A stretch of DNA of 64,000 bases. It comes from Emydura subglobosa. Its lineage: Eukaryota > Chordata > Testudines > Chelidae. Position 1 is the stretch's first letter. Every line of letters starts with the position of its first letter. The notes under the pieces were generated by a model. The model ran no database searches and was not told the DNA's origin. It worked only from the letters and a program-made list of their open reading frames with translations. Position numbers and translations under genes: made by a program. The stretch is from assembly GCA_007922225.1 (NCBI GenBank), contig ML679954.1, positions 23,643,003 through 23,707,002 of the forward strand. The letters run 5' to 3'. Below, piece after piece: positions 34,647 to 46,120 of this stretch.

Positions 34647-35739
34647 TGATCAACTATGTAATAATTTGAACAAAAACTTGGGCAGAAATTAGGCTGTTAC
34701 AGATATCTTGCCATTGGAAAGTTTCCTGATAGTGTCTGGGGAACAGCTGTCTGAGAGAATGTATAGGACCAGGTTCTGAACCATTTACATTGAGTAATAT
34801 TCAATTTTCAAATATTCACACTGAAATCAATGAGGCTATCTTGTGAGGTAAGGTGGTCAACATCTGGCTATAGATGGTTCACTTTGCTAGACAAGTTGCT
34901 AGTTGATAACCACTGAAGTTAACACGTAAGGGAAGAATAAGATACTTGAAGATATTGATAGTCCTCTGGTCTTCACCTTTCTTGTTCTGGGTAGGGGGAT
35001 ATATCTGTAGAATTGAGGCAACTAAGCATAACAAATGTTTCAGTAAAACTACTTCCACAGCAAGGTATTAATCAACACGAGCAAGGGTGTTAGTATTTGC
35101 ACCTTAATAAACAGTACAAATAGTCAAACCAAATTCACATCTGGTGTAACAGTGACTGCGGTAGAGTTTCATCAGAGATAAGTCTGACTCAGTATTTCTA
35201 TCAGTCTACGTCTAACTCTATACCAACATTGTAGTTTTTATTTTAAAATAGCTTTTCTTCACAATAGTAAATAGTGTTAGGAAATATACCTCTTTACACC
35301 TAATTCCATCAACTAATAATATAGAAAAATGACAGTAATGAACCCATGGGTGGTAATAGAACAATATTCAAAATGTCCATGCCCCATATGTAAGCAATTT
35401 ATACCCCAAAAAAGTACAATCTGAAAGATGATCAGGAAATAGACATAGGGTGGGGTGATGAGTGGAGCCTCTTATTTTAAGGAGCAGCCTACTTTGTATT
35501 GCTCTGATTTTGGGTTCTTGCAACTTTCCAGAAAGGCACACAACCATAAAATACTGTAATTTCTCTCTTTGTATGCTGTGAAGCATAAATTTCCTCTCTC
35601 CCCACAACCTCTGTGATGAGTGCCCAAATCGTGTGTGTCTGTTATTGGCTCAATGACTCTTTAGGCATTTCATAAAAAGAGGAACAGCTTCAAAACAAGT
35701 GAATGATATCCAGCCCAGAACACCCTCTGTCATGGTAAT
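34647..35739. other. No recognised gene
   Basis: 34770-34850 has decayed foldback phrases ('gaaatcaatgaggctatc'). The rest is unassigned and AT-rich. Confidence 0.45.
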
Positions 35740-35830
35740 TAGGTTCCTCCTTTCCCCCTCTGGAGCAGGAACTTGAATCTCTGTGTCCCACATCTCAAGT
35801 GCAGTCCCGCTGGAATGCTGGGAGGAGGAA
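35740..35830. mobile_element. tRNA-like foldback element, right-half fragment
   Basis: 'gcaggaacttgaatctctgtgtcccacatctcaagtgcagt' matches the inverted tRNA-like arm of the copy at 21.1 kb (B box on the minus strand, then the stem). The plus-oriented arm is too decayed to assign. Confidence 0.5.
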
Positions 35831-37368
35831 GTGCATCCTCATCTATTTTGTGAATGGCTCATAATTCCTCTTGTCAATCTAGCCTCCAAAATTGAAACAC
35901 TGACATTTCCAAAATGTGTTTGTTTCAACCAGAACAACTGGCCAAAACTGACATGAATTCATAAATGTCTTGATGGATGGTTTTCAGCTTAAAAAAAAAA
36001 AATCCCCCAGTCTACCTTTATGGTCTTATGTATGTCAGTACATTTATCATACTATTATCATTGAATATACATTTCCTAAAGAAAATCATCTGGTACACCC
36101 CATTTGGTTTTAAATGGCCACTTTTTTCGAGTCACAGAATAAAGAAGCCGTAGTTAAACATAATGAAACTTGTACAAAACTTCAGTGACAATTCTGAGAT
36201 CACACAAGCTTCCAGTCTAGGAATCAATAATGGAAAGAAAACAAGAATAGCAACCTGTCTCCTCTTCTTGCCATCCTGTGCATATTGAAACTGACACATC
36301 ACCTTAAAATCTGCCTACCTGTCGCTGGTGCATGCATTGAGGGATTGGGGAGCGGACCTTCAAAATTATAGCATTTATATGGGGAAGCTTACTCGCGGCA
36401 TTGTCTTTATATAGATAGATATGCAGAGTATATTTATCTAGGTAAACAATATGTGGGCCGATATTAAGGCATTGCTTTCAGAAAGGATACTGCCAAAATT
36501 CTCTCTACATATTCAGTACAGAGTAAATGGCTTAGTTAATTCAAAACAAATCATTAAATCCTTACTGGTTTGCACGGCATGGTTATTTTTGTTCCCTTCC
36601 TTCCTTTTCTGCCATCTGTCTACATATCTATTGATTTCCCCACTATTCTCCCTTTTTTGCTGTTGACGCAGTATATCAGTTTACCTTTTATTACAGTTTT
36701 TCTTATATCTTTGGAGGACATTTATGTAAACTGAAACGAACATTAGACATGATGATGTAAGCTTGTGCGATAAAACCACATTGATCCAGCATTGATTACT
36801 GTAAGGAGGTATAAATCACTCCTGAGAAAAAAAGACAGGGTCAATAGTTTTGAACCTTTTGCTAATTTGATATATTAAAGTCAGACTTCACCCACATTAT
36901 TACTTTAGTCACTGAAAATGATCTTGACAAGAAGGACAATGTTGTCAAGTCATGCCACTCCTATGGACATCTTGAAAGAAAGTGTGTTCTACAATATAGA
37001 TTCAAAAGATAAGCCTGACTTGTCTTCCGAGTAAGCAGTGCAGTTTTAGCAAACCATTTCAATAGCACTCATGTTTCAAATTCATTCATATCACAGAAAT
37101 TATTGTATAATGGTAAAACTATAATTACATAAAACCAAATCCTGCTTGCAAAACTTGCATGCATAGTGCTATTAAAATCACCAAAGGATGGCGACTAAGG
37201 TGAATAGAGTTTGGTACTAAATGCCAAACTTCTAGTTAGTATTGAATTCACTACTCTCTTAATCTTCTTTTTCAGCTGTAAAGTCTGGTCAGAAATTGTA
37301 TTCAACTTACTAGTTAGTTGTCTTTCTAAAGATTACTTAATGATTATACTAAGCAGTGTAACTCCTCC
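35831..37368. other. No recognised gene
   Basis: AT-rich and unassigned, with an A run near 35991. 35890-35960 has a weak inverted arrangement (ttccaaaatgtgtttg) of uncertain origin. Confidence 0.45.
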
Positions 37369-37386
37369 AAAAAAAAAAAAAAAAAA
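37369..37386. repeat. A18 homopolymer
   Basis: Eighteen A after 'actcctcc'. No LINE or SINE body is visible immediately upstream, so it is not clearly a retroposon tail. Confidence 0.95.
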
Positions 37387-38064
37387 TTAATACTAGTAGG
37401 TAGCATTTTTAGACTTATTGAGAACACTTGTTTGAGGGGAAAATGTAATCTTGTATTATCCTGCAATACTTCAGTACACATGTAATTTAAAACATTGTCA
37501 AATTTTACCTGATAGCATTCTTACATGCTTGTTCCCATTACCTTGCAAAGAATGCTTTTGTAAAATAAAGCAAATGTTCTTGAATTACAAGTTCAAAACT
37601 CTAGAGAATTCACTTCAATATTTTCAAATTACACTTTTTTTCCTGAAAAGCAGTACATGGGTAGCCTTCTTGTATTGAAGAATCATCAGCAGTGCTTTAA
37701 CTGAGTTCAGGTTCTACCTACCTCTTACTGGAAGAATATATTCCATTCTTGAAGTTTGAGGAATCGCTTTTGTAAATCCTATTGCATCATTGGAGTATAT
37801 TAAAATTCATAGGATAACCCCAGCTATGTGATAGTATACAACACATATCTGAAGTCACACTGTAACTACCATTGAGGAGGAAAAGGACACAAACTTTAAA
37901 ATTAACTTCCAGAAAACTGGGAAATGGTCTTGACAATCACTGATGAATAAACCAGAAGACAATGATTATTTCAAGACTGTGTTTTTATGTTCACACTTTG
38001 CTGTGTCAGTTTTACCCAGCTGAATAAGAGGAATATGGAAGATAACATCTTCCTTTGCCCTCCT

Positions 38065-38067
<3 letters not shown>
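37387..38067. other. No recognised feature
   Basis: AT-rich sequence with no family or exon identified. Confidence 0.5.

Positions 38068-38101
<34 letters not shown>
38068..38101. repeat. (GT)17 microsatellite
   Basis: A pure GT tract, potentially Z-forming and probably polymorphic. Confidence 0.97.
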
Positions 38102-38103
<2 letters not shown>

Positions 38104-39539
38104 CACCAAGCCACAAATGTGATCATCTAACTCAGAAAACACAAACATTCAGATTATCCAGCTGTGGTGATGGGGATATGGAAAGGCCAATTGGGTACTT
38201 CCTAACAACTGATTCTCTAAAAGAGCGTTTTGACTAATTGTACATGTCTGGGAAGAAATATATTCGAGCCATTGCCCCTTCAAGTTTATTTTTGGGAAGT
38301 TCTACAGGAACTAACTAAATCAAAGTGCTGTATTGAGGATCTCAGAGTTTCAAGGGTATAGATGTGTGTAATTTTGCTGCCTTAAGGACCAATTTAGTAA
38401 AGCACTTAACAATATCTCTGGGATGATTCATGTACTTAACGCTGGGATCTTCCAAAACAGTTAAAACAACTTAAGGCATCCAATTCCTAGTGGGAGGTGG
38501 ATACTCAACTCTGTTATACTCCTGAAAATCCTAACACATGTTTTGCTGTGTTGGGGACTTTCAGCATTGGGGCAACGTATGTGGATTGATAACAGCCACA
38601 GAAAACAATCCATTGTAATGGGTAATTCCATCTCCCTGTCAGACATATAGGGGAACTCTAAAAGGTGCAAAGGGGAGGTAATCAGCAGGAGTTGGGTATG
38701 TATCTCCCTGTTGTGCCTTAGTCAGGGAGGGAAGGAATTTCAAAACCACTCTAGTAACAGACTAGAGCTCCCATCACATTTCTGCAGCAGTGTCCTAGTT
38801 TAGTAACACATTTGGTTTCACTGTATTGGAACAAATTCTCCTGCTACACTGATGTAGCCATCCTGAAGCTAAAGGGTTTGTATCACAGTGATTTAACTGA
38901 ACTTGGTTGTTATTTTAAAAACAAACAAACAATAGGCTCCCAGCTGCTCACTTACCAAAACACCACATCTTCAAACATTGTAATAGTGGATATTTAGGTA
39001 GATTATTCTATAGATAACAAGTTCTTTACTGAAGCTGAGTGGGAGGGCCATGGAACCAATTCAATATTATAAATAAATAAAGAACCCTGGTCTCTTGTGT
39101 GGAAAGAGTTCAGGGGCCTATAAGTCCAAGAAGAGCTCTTTAGAATTTTTGAGACTCAAATCTCCCACATGACACACCTGACAAGCTTTGCTAAATGAAG
39201 ATGAGACTTGCCACTCTTTAAATCTCTGGTGAACCTTCCTATGCAACTAGACTTCAAGGTCAAAAATGGGCAACTGTTTCCCTCTGTGCAGGAATGAGAA
39301 AGAGACTAATAGTTTTTACTCATTCATACAGTCTAACTTTCACTTTGTTTGTACTTTCCTTTGTAACTAATTAGGGAGTTGTTTTGGCATATTACTCTAC
39401 TATGACAACATGTATCTATTAGAAACTGAGTCACTAGACAGTTCCAGAATCTACATTTTTTTTCTCTCCAATTGTGTGATCTGTAAACTTGCTAATGTTA
39501 GATTGGACAACTCCTCTCTCTTCATATTTGTAGCAGTTA
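38102..39539. other. No recognised gene
   Basis: 38388-38560 contains decayed foldback phrases ('gtaaagcacttaac', 'gtacttaacgctggg', 'tcctgaaaatcc'). The rest is unassigned. It ends where CR1 ORF1 sequence becomes readable. Confidence 0.45.
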
Positions 39540-39574
39540 GAGGCTCCAGCCAAGATTGGTGATCCTCTATGCTA

Positions 39575-39978
39575 GGGATGTGGACCTGAGGCTGAAAAGG
39601 ATCCTAACAAGAGTGGGAAAGAATTCACTGATTGTCCTTCATGTGGGTACAAATGATATAGCTGGATTCTCGCTGGAACATATCAAAGGAGACTATATCA
39701 GGCTGTGGAAGACTGTTAAGGAAATCGAGGCTTAAGTGATCTTCAGTGGGATTCTGCCTCTCTCTGGAGGAGGACAACAAAGGCATGACAAGATTCTGAT
39801 ACCAACAGATGGTTCAGGCAGTGGTGCTATAAGGAGGACTTTGGGATGTATGGTCGCTGGGGGGGGGGCATTCATGAACAGAGGACTGTTCTCTTGGGAT
39901 GGACTTCACCTGAGCGGAGAGGGAAATGCACTTCTAGGATGGAGGCTGGCACAACTGCTTAAGAGAGCTTTAAACTAG
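39575..39978 (+). pseudogene. CR1 ORF1 esterase-domain remnant
   Basis: The frame reads RDVDLRLKRILTRVGKN, then VLHVGTNDIAG, and after a stop near 39734 continues through FSGILPLSGG to SWDGLHLSGEGNALLGWRLAQLL. GTND and DGLHL are the block III and block V motifs of SGNH-type lipases/esterases, a domain known in ORF1 of CR1 elements of several vertebrates. The N-terminal part of ORF1 is missing. The catalytic Asp and His of DGLHL are retained, but the block I GDS segment is unrecognisable (it reads ILYARDVD), so the nucleophile region is lost. Confidence 0.82.
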
Positions 39979-39995
39979 GGAGTTGGGGGAGATGG

Positions 39996-41056
39996 TTGGG
40001 AGATGCCCAGGTAATCTCCAAACCTGATTTTAGCAGTGAGAGGGAGGAAAATGAAGTAAGAATGGACACAGAAGTGGGGAGCAGAATGGACATTAAGGGG
40101 AAGGGTAGTGTGGATACCAGCCTAATAGGCGATATTGGCAGTAGAATGACTATGCCAAATCAGATAAGGAACATGAGTGAAGCCAAACAGCAAAACTTAA
40201 GATGTTTGTATACCAATGCGAGGAGTCTGGGTAACAAAATGGAGGAACTAGAGCTACTGGTAGAGCAAGTGAAACCAGATATTCAAGGGATAACAGAAAC
40301 ATTGTGGAATAGTATTCATGACTGGTGTACAAGTATTGAAGAGTATGTGCTGTTTAGGAAAGACAGATATAAAGGCAAAGGTGGCGGAGTAGCATTGTAT
40401 ATCAATGATGAGGTAGACTGTAAAGAAATTAGAAATGATGGAATTGATAAGACTGTGTCTGTCTGGGTAAAATCACACTAGGGAAGAAAACTACTAGAAT
40501 TTCCCCTGGAATAGTGCTTGGGGTGTGCTACAGACCACCAGGATCTGATTTGGACAGGGATAGAGACCTCTTTAAGGCTTTTAATGAAGTAAATACTACT
40601 GGAAATTGTGTGGTTATTGGAGACTCAAACTTCCCAGATATAGATAGGACAAGTGCAAATAATAATAATAGAGCCCAGATTTTCCTGGATGTGATAACTG
40701 ACAGATTCCTTCACCAAATAGTTACTGAACCAACAAGAGGGGATGCCATTTTATATTTGGTATTGCTGAGTAGTGAGGACTTCATAGAAGAACTGGTTGT
40801 AGGAGACAACCTTGATTCAAGCAACCATGAGCTAATTCAGTTCAAACTAAATGGAATGATAAACAACAATAGATCTGTGACTAGGGTCTTTGACTTCAAA
40901 AGAGCTAACTTTAAAAAATGTAGGGAATTAGTTGGGGAAGTGGACTGGACTGAAGAACTCATGGATCTAAAGGTGGAGGAGGCTTGGAATTATTTCAAGT
41001 CAAGTTGCAGGAACTATCTGAAGCCTGCATCCCAAGGAAAGGGAAAAAATTCATAA
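39996..41056 (+). pseudogene. CR1 ORF2 apurinic-type endonuclease remnant
   Basis: This domain nicks the target DNA in active CR1. Two frames joined by a shift between 40481 and 40514 give the full motif order: LYTNARSL (about 40205-40230), PDIQGITETLW (about 40276-40306), GGGVALY (about 40381-40401), GVCYRPP (about 40520-40542), GDSNFPDID (about 40619-40645), ILYLVL (about 40752-40769) and SNHELIQF (40819-40842). Compared with the family, GDFN has become GDSN, the Asp of ILDLVL is Tyr, and the catalytic Asp of SDH is Asn. These losses, with the frameshift, make the domain inactive. Confidence 0.85.
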
Positions 41057-41279
41057 GCAAGAGTTGTAGACCAAGCTGTTTCTCAGACAGGTGATTAAGA
41101 AAAAGCAGAAAGCCTACAAGGAGTGGAAGATGGGGGAAAGGGAGATCAGCAAGGAAAGCTACCTCTTGGAGTCAGAACGTGTAGAGATAAAGTGAGAAAG
41201 GCCAAAAGCCAAGTAGAGTTGGCTCTTGCAAAGGGAATCAAAATCAAAGTAAAAGGTGCTATAGTCATATAAATAGGAA

Positions 41280-42836
41280 GAAAACAAAGAAAGAAGAAGT
41301 GGGACTGCTAAGCACTGAGGATGGGGTGGAAGTTAAGGATAATCAAGGCATGGACGAATATCTAAACAAATACTTTCTCTGTTTTTAATTAGGCTAATGA
41401 GCTTAGGGATAGTGGCAGGGTTGCTAATGGGAATGAGTATATGGAGGTAGAAATTACACATCCAAGGTAGAAGACAGACTAGAACAGCTTAATGGGACTA
41501 AAACGGCGTGGAGGGGCGCATAATCTTCATCCAAGAATATTAAAGGAACTAGCACATGAAATTGCAAGCCCATTAGCAAGGATTTTTAATGAATCTGTAA
41601 ACTCAGGGGCTGTGCCATATGACTGGAGAATTGCTAACACAGTTCCTATTTTTAAGAAAGGGTAAGAAAAAGTGATCCGTGTAACTACAGGCCTGTTAGT
41701 TTGACCTCAGTAGAATGCAACGTCTTGAAAAAAATTTTGAAAGAGAAAGTAGTTTAAGGACATCGAGGTTAACGGTAATTGAGATAAGACAACATGGCTT
41801 TACAAAAGGTAGTTCATGCCAGACCAACCTGATCTTTTTTGAGAAGATAACACTTCTTAGACAAAGGGAATGCAGTGGATCTAATTTACCTAGATTTCAG
41901 TAAGGCACTTGAAACGATTCTACATGGGTAATTATTAGTTAAATTGGAAAAGATGGGGATTAATATGAAAATTGAAAGGTGGATAAGGAACTGGTTAAAG
42001 GGGAGACTCCAATGGTCATACTGAAAGGTGAACTGTCAGGCTGGTGGGAGATTACTAGTGGAGTTCCTCAGAGATTGGTTTTGGGACTGATCTTATTTAC
42101 CTTTTTATTACTGAACTTGGCACAAAAATTGGGAATGTGCTAATAAAGTTTGTGTGGATGACCCAAAGTTGGGAGGTATTGCCAATACAGAGAAGGATCA
42201 AGATATCCTACAGGAAGATCTGGGTGAACTTGTAAACTGTAATAGAAATAGGATGAAATGTTAGTGGAAAGTGCAAGGTCATGCATTTAGGTATGAATAA
42301 CAAGAATTTCTGCTAAAAGCTGGGGATGCATCAGTTGGAAGTGACGGAGGAGAAAGACCTGGGCATATTGGTTGATCACAGGATGACTATGAGCCGCCAA
42401 TGTGATGTGGCCGTGAAAATCTAATGCGGCCCTTGGATGCATCAGACAAGGTATTTCTAGTAGAGATAGGGAGATATTAGTACTGTTATACAAGGCAGTG
42501 GTGAGACCTCATGTGGAATACTGTGTGCAGTTCTGGTCTCCCCATGTTTAAGAAAGATGAACTCAAACTGGAACAGGTGCAGAGAAGGGCGACTAGGATG
42601 ATCCATGGAATGGAAAACCTGCCTTATGAGAGGAGATTCAAAGAGCTTGACTTGTTTATCCTAACCAAAAGAAGGTTGAGGGGAGATATGATTGCTCTCT
42701 ATAAATACATCAGAGGGATAAATACCAGGGAGGAAGAGGAATTATTTAAGTTCAGCGCCAATATGGACACAAAAACTAATGGATATAAACTGGCCACAGG
42801 AAGTTTAGACTTGAAATTAGTCAAAGATTTCTAACC
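41280..42836 (+). pseudogene. CR1 ORF2 reverse transcriptase and C-terminus remnant
   Basis: The polymerase is spread over several frames. HPRILKELAHEIASPLARIFNESVNSG is readable at about 41527-41610, NYRPVSLTS near 41680-41705, RQHGFTKGSSCQTNL near 41786-41830, DLIYLDFSKALETIL near 41878-41922, SGVPQRLVLGLILF near 42058-42100, and VCVDDPKLGG at 42148-42177. Both catalytic Asp of the VDD motif (42157-42162) are present, and the motif A Asp of LDFSKA is also kept. The C-terminal block FKKDELKLEQVQRRATRMI and RRLRGDMIALYKYIRG (42549-42719) is still open. Multiple stops and shifts exclude function. Confidence 0.85.
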
Positions 42837-43263
42837 ATCAGGGGAGTGAAGTTCTGCAATAGCTTTCCAGGGGGTGTTGGGGGGGGAACCTAGCTGGCTT
42901 CAAAACTGAGCTTGATTAATTTATGAAAGGGATGATATGATGGGACAGCCTAATTTAGCAATTGACTGATCTTTGACTACTGGTGGTTGGTAGACCATTG
43001 GCACACTTACTGGTGGATTCTCTGTACCTTAAAGTCTTTAAACCATGATTTGAGGACTTCAGTAACTCAGTCATAGGTCAGGGGTCTATTAGAGGAGTGG
43101 ATGGGTGAGGTTCTGTGGCCTGTGTTGTGCAGGAGGTGAGACTAGATGATCATATTGGTCCCTTCTGACCTTAGAGTCTGAGTACTGGATATGTAAGGTT
43201 CACTGTCTGGAAGAGGTTGAATCTAAATAAATTACACAGGTAAGGGTGGTAGAAAGGAAGTAT

Positions 43264-43408
43264 TATGTTCCCCATTAGAGAGAAACTGAGACACGCAGGA
43301 GTTATGTGACTTGACTGAGGTCATATGGGAAGTGTGTGGCAAACTCAGGAATTGAACCTGGAAGGTCTTAATCCTAGTTCAATCCCTTTATTACAATATA
43401 ATGCTTCC
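43264..43408 (-). mobile_element. MIR-type SINE fragment
   Basis: The plus strand reads 'ttccccattagagagaaactgagacacgcaggagttatgtgacttgactgaggtcatatggg', then 'caaactcaggaattgaacctggaaggtctta', which is the reverse complement of the MIR core and B-box region (GTTCAATTCC). It lies on the minus strand, 78 bp after the end of CR1. Confidence 0.75.
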
Positions 43409-43567
43409 TTTGTGTTGTTTCATAGTAAACAAATCCTATACTCAAAGAATAATCATGTGCAAACCCACAGTTAAAATGCCATTGCTACAGTGATAACATA
43501 TTTCAGTAATAAGCTTTCCAGTTCACAACACCATGCTTTTCTTGGTTAAGGATGCATTTTATTTAAA

Positions 43568-43692
43568 TCTAGAGCTGTCTGGGAATACTTTGCCAGTGGT
43601 TCCCCCCCTTTCCGCCCCCAAACACACACTGGAAAATGGCAATTTGTCAAAACCAAAACTCTCTGAGGAAAGTTTTGTTGAAAAGATGTATA
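43568..43692. repeat. Fragment of the CTAGAGCTG foldback family
   Basis: 'ctagagctgtctggg' at 43569 and 'ggcaatttgtcaaaaccaaaac' at 43639 match the ends and subterminal sequence of the longer element at 58535-59020. Only one terminus is visible. Confidence 0.55.
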
Positions 43693-43751
43693 ATGTCCAG
43701 GATGGAATTTCTGCCCAAAACAAGAGAGTAAGACCCCAGAATAGCTAATAA

Positions 43752-43897
43752 ACCAGTGCTGAGGGCACTTTGCAACAATGTAGAAGACCCGAGTTCAAGT
43801 GCTTGCTCTATCAAATTCAGAGCAGGGACTTAAACATGTCTCCCACATTAATGGTGAATTTTCCTAACCACCAGGCTATTGGCTATTTTGTGATGGG
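43752..43897. mobile_element. tRNA-like foldback element, copy 3
   Basis: Both arms can be seen. A plus-strand B-box-like GAGTTCAAGTGC is at 43791-43802. Across a 'tgctcta...agagca' centre lies the inverted arm, with 'gggacttaaacatgtctcccacat' and an A-box complement CCACCAGGCTA at 43868-43878. It is more diverged than the 21.1 kb copy but has the same order and spacing. A C-rich patch follows at 43912-43933. Confidence 0.6.
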
Positions 43898-43933
43898 GAT
43901 GGGTCTGTCGCTCCCCCTCACCTCCCCCCCCCC

Positions 43934-45353
43934 ACCATGAAAAATGTCAAAAGGTCTCAGTATTGTTCTGATGTGAGAGGAAAACAAATTGTGAAACTTC
44001 AATCTTATTGCAAAATGGAATTCTTGTTTTCTGGTCAGCCCTGTTTATGTCCCAAATTATGCAATGCAGGTTTTTTTGTTCTTCCCCCCTCCCCTTTATC
44101 TGAACGAAGATCCTTCCAACTAGAGGAAAATAAGGGAGGGGAAATAAATAAGCAAGAGGTCATAACATCAGTGTTTCATTTACAAAATGAGGTTGTTCAT
44201 TTTGGGCTGTCATCTCTATGATTGTAGTTTCATAGTCATCCATCCCTCAAATTCTCTTGGGGAAGTGAGGACATGGAATAGCTGTTGTACAAAAATGTAA
44301 TGCAGATAGAAACATTGATTATTATGTCAACACTGAGCACATAAAATATGTGGATTTTTAATTTAAAATAACATTGATGCATCCTGCCAAAAATGCCTTG
44401 AAAAAACGGATGAAATTTGTTGCCTCTCTTACGTTAAACAGGAAAATTGTGCTTCTGTATGAAAACCGTGTACCCCATAAGTAAAAAGCAGTTTTCATGG
44501 CAAACCCCTGCTGTGGTTTCTTTCATCAAGGATGTGAAAAATGATAATATTCTGATGGTGATATGGGACATGGTGCTGATGGTAAAAATTAAAAAGGCTT
44601 GCCTCAGTGAGTTGTCCTAACCTAAATTTCTACCTAATTACAAGATCTCCTTCTCAGAACAAAGAAATGTAGGAGGGATGATTGTTTTTGAAGTTAAGAA
44701 TTGTTTTGCAACTTTGGGTTTCTTCTTGGAATGTTAAGATATAAAGAAATTCACAGGGACCAGAATTCTTCTTTTTACTTTTCCTGAGAAAATAAGGGAA
44801 GTTTTGTGGATAAAAGTTACAGGTTTTCCACTGTCTAGTCTTTTTCTTGTCTCTGTACTGTAATAGTGAATTCACATCTCCTGATACCTTACAGCCTGGT
44901 AATCATGTCTGGCTGGGGACTTGACATGCAGCTGGAGGTTAAGCTTTTGAAACTTGAGTATAAGTCTAGAATATGGCAATATCTAGAAAGACAGACTGAA
45001 GGGGACATAGATAAGTTCTCCTTCCCCTAGTCTGTCTGCTGCTGATCTAGCTGTCAACAGAGCCTGCAGGGGAAAATGCTTGCTGATAAAATAGATGAAA
45101 ATAGAAGGTATTTCAGTGTCGGTGGTGATTGTGCCAGATCTCAACAGTATGTGGTGATGCAGTGTTGTATGATTTTATGGTGATGGAATGCACCATGGGG
45201 AAGAGAATGAGGATAAAAAGAGAAATGTGTCTGAAAGAAGTAGTGTCCCCCAAGGAATCCCCCAACCAGAAAAGGAAAAGTTATGTATGCATGTGCAATG
45301 TGTGGAGCTTTGGGGAATCTCTCATGATCTTCATTCCTATTTCTATGAATGGT
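43934..45353. other. No recognised gene
   Basis: Unassigned sequence with only short frames lacking known domains. Confidence 0.5.
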
Positions 45354-45824
45354 TGTGATGGTTTGTATAGATTCCACACTGACCAGGGAAGGGTTAATGA
45401 TGTGGGATTAATAAGCCCCACCCTCCTTCACCTGCAAGAGCTTTAAGGAGTAATGGTTAAAAGGAGAGACTCCGTTGAGAAATGACTGAGTGAGAGAGCA
45501 GGCGCTTTCTTTTGGGCTCCCTGAAGGTAGGCCTGACTGTAGCCAGGACCCAACCAGAAACTGCTAGATGAGCATCTCCCTGGCTGAAGGTAGGTCTGGC
45601 ATAGGACTGCTTGTGTTTGTGGTGTTACCCAGGACTATGGTGTTTCCTTTCTAACCTGGGGTATTGTGTTTTACTCTTTTACTCAGGATCTACTTATGGT
45701 CTGAATGGACTCCTGAAGTCACTAGCCCCCTGAGGGGGACAACCACTCTCAATAATTCTTTTGTTTTCTCCCTTCCGGAATCCGTGCAGTGATTTATCAT
45801 GAGTCCTAAAGCAACACTGTCACA
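45354..45824. mobile_element. Candidate solo LTR, about 471 bp
   Basis: It begins TGTGATGGTTTG and ends AACACTGTCACA, giving TG...CA ends with a short inverted repeat (TGTGAYRGT). Interior phrases such as 'cagggaagggttaatgatgtggg' and 'gactgagtgagagagcagg' are ones I associate with a turtle LTR-like repeat. Flanking bases (atggt/atgcc) match only partly, so a target duplication is not proven. No gag, pol or env remnant lies nearby. Confidence 0.45.
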
Positions 45825-46120
45825 ATGCCACTGTTACAGCCATGGCTGAGTATTTGTGTGCATGGTCAGTCGGCTGCTGAAGTAGATGAAATCTTGGATC
45901 CTACATGCTTTTAAGTCTACTGGGTCTGAGCAGCATCCAGACAGTGTCAGAGAAACCAGACTAAATCTCAGACTCCTGGGGAACAGACTCCCTCTTTGAT
46001 ATGCCCTAGGCCCCAAGAGCACAGCTGACCCTACAAGTTTCCCCAGTAGCTAAAGCATGACCTCCCCAGAGCACCAGCTTTGTGGGTACTCTGGTTTACA
46101 GTTTAATGTTTTGCGGACTA
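45825..46120. other. Spacer between two LTR-like segments
   Basis: About 296 bp, unassigned, with no viral coding remnant. Confidence 0.4.

Larger units (their letters stand above)
39540..43186 (+). mobile_element. CR1 LINE, longest copy, 5' truncated in ORF1
   Basis: About 3.65 kb of a roughly 4.5-kb family. In order it holds the last part of ORF1 with its esterase domain, the ORF2 endonuclease, the reverse transcriptase, the C-terminal LEQVQRRATRMI segment, and the 3' UTR ('ggtggttggtagaccattggc', 'aggaggtgagactagatgatcatattggtcccttctgacc'). It lacks the 5' UTR and most of ORF1. Stops and frameshifts scattered throughout show it is an old, inactive copy, yet it is long enough to read every domain in sequence. 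No target duplication could be defined. Confidence 0.93.

Noticed and set aside
37369..37386. A18 run as the tail of a processed pseudogene or SINE
   Set aside because: No recognisable gene or SINE body precedes it and no flanking duplication was found.
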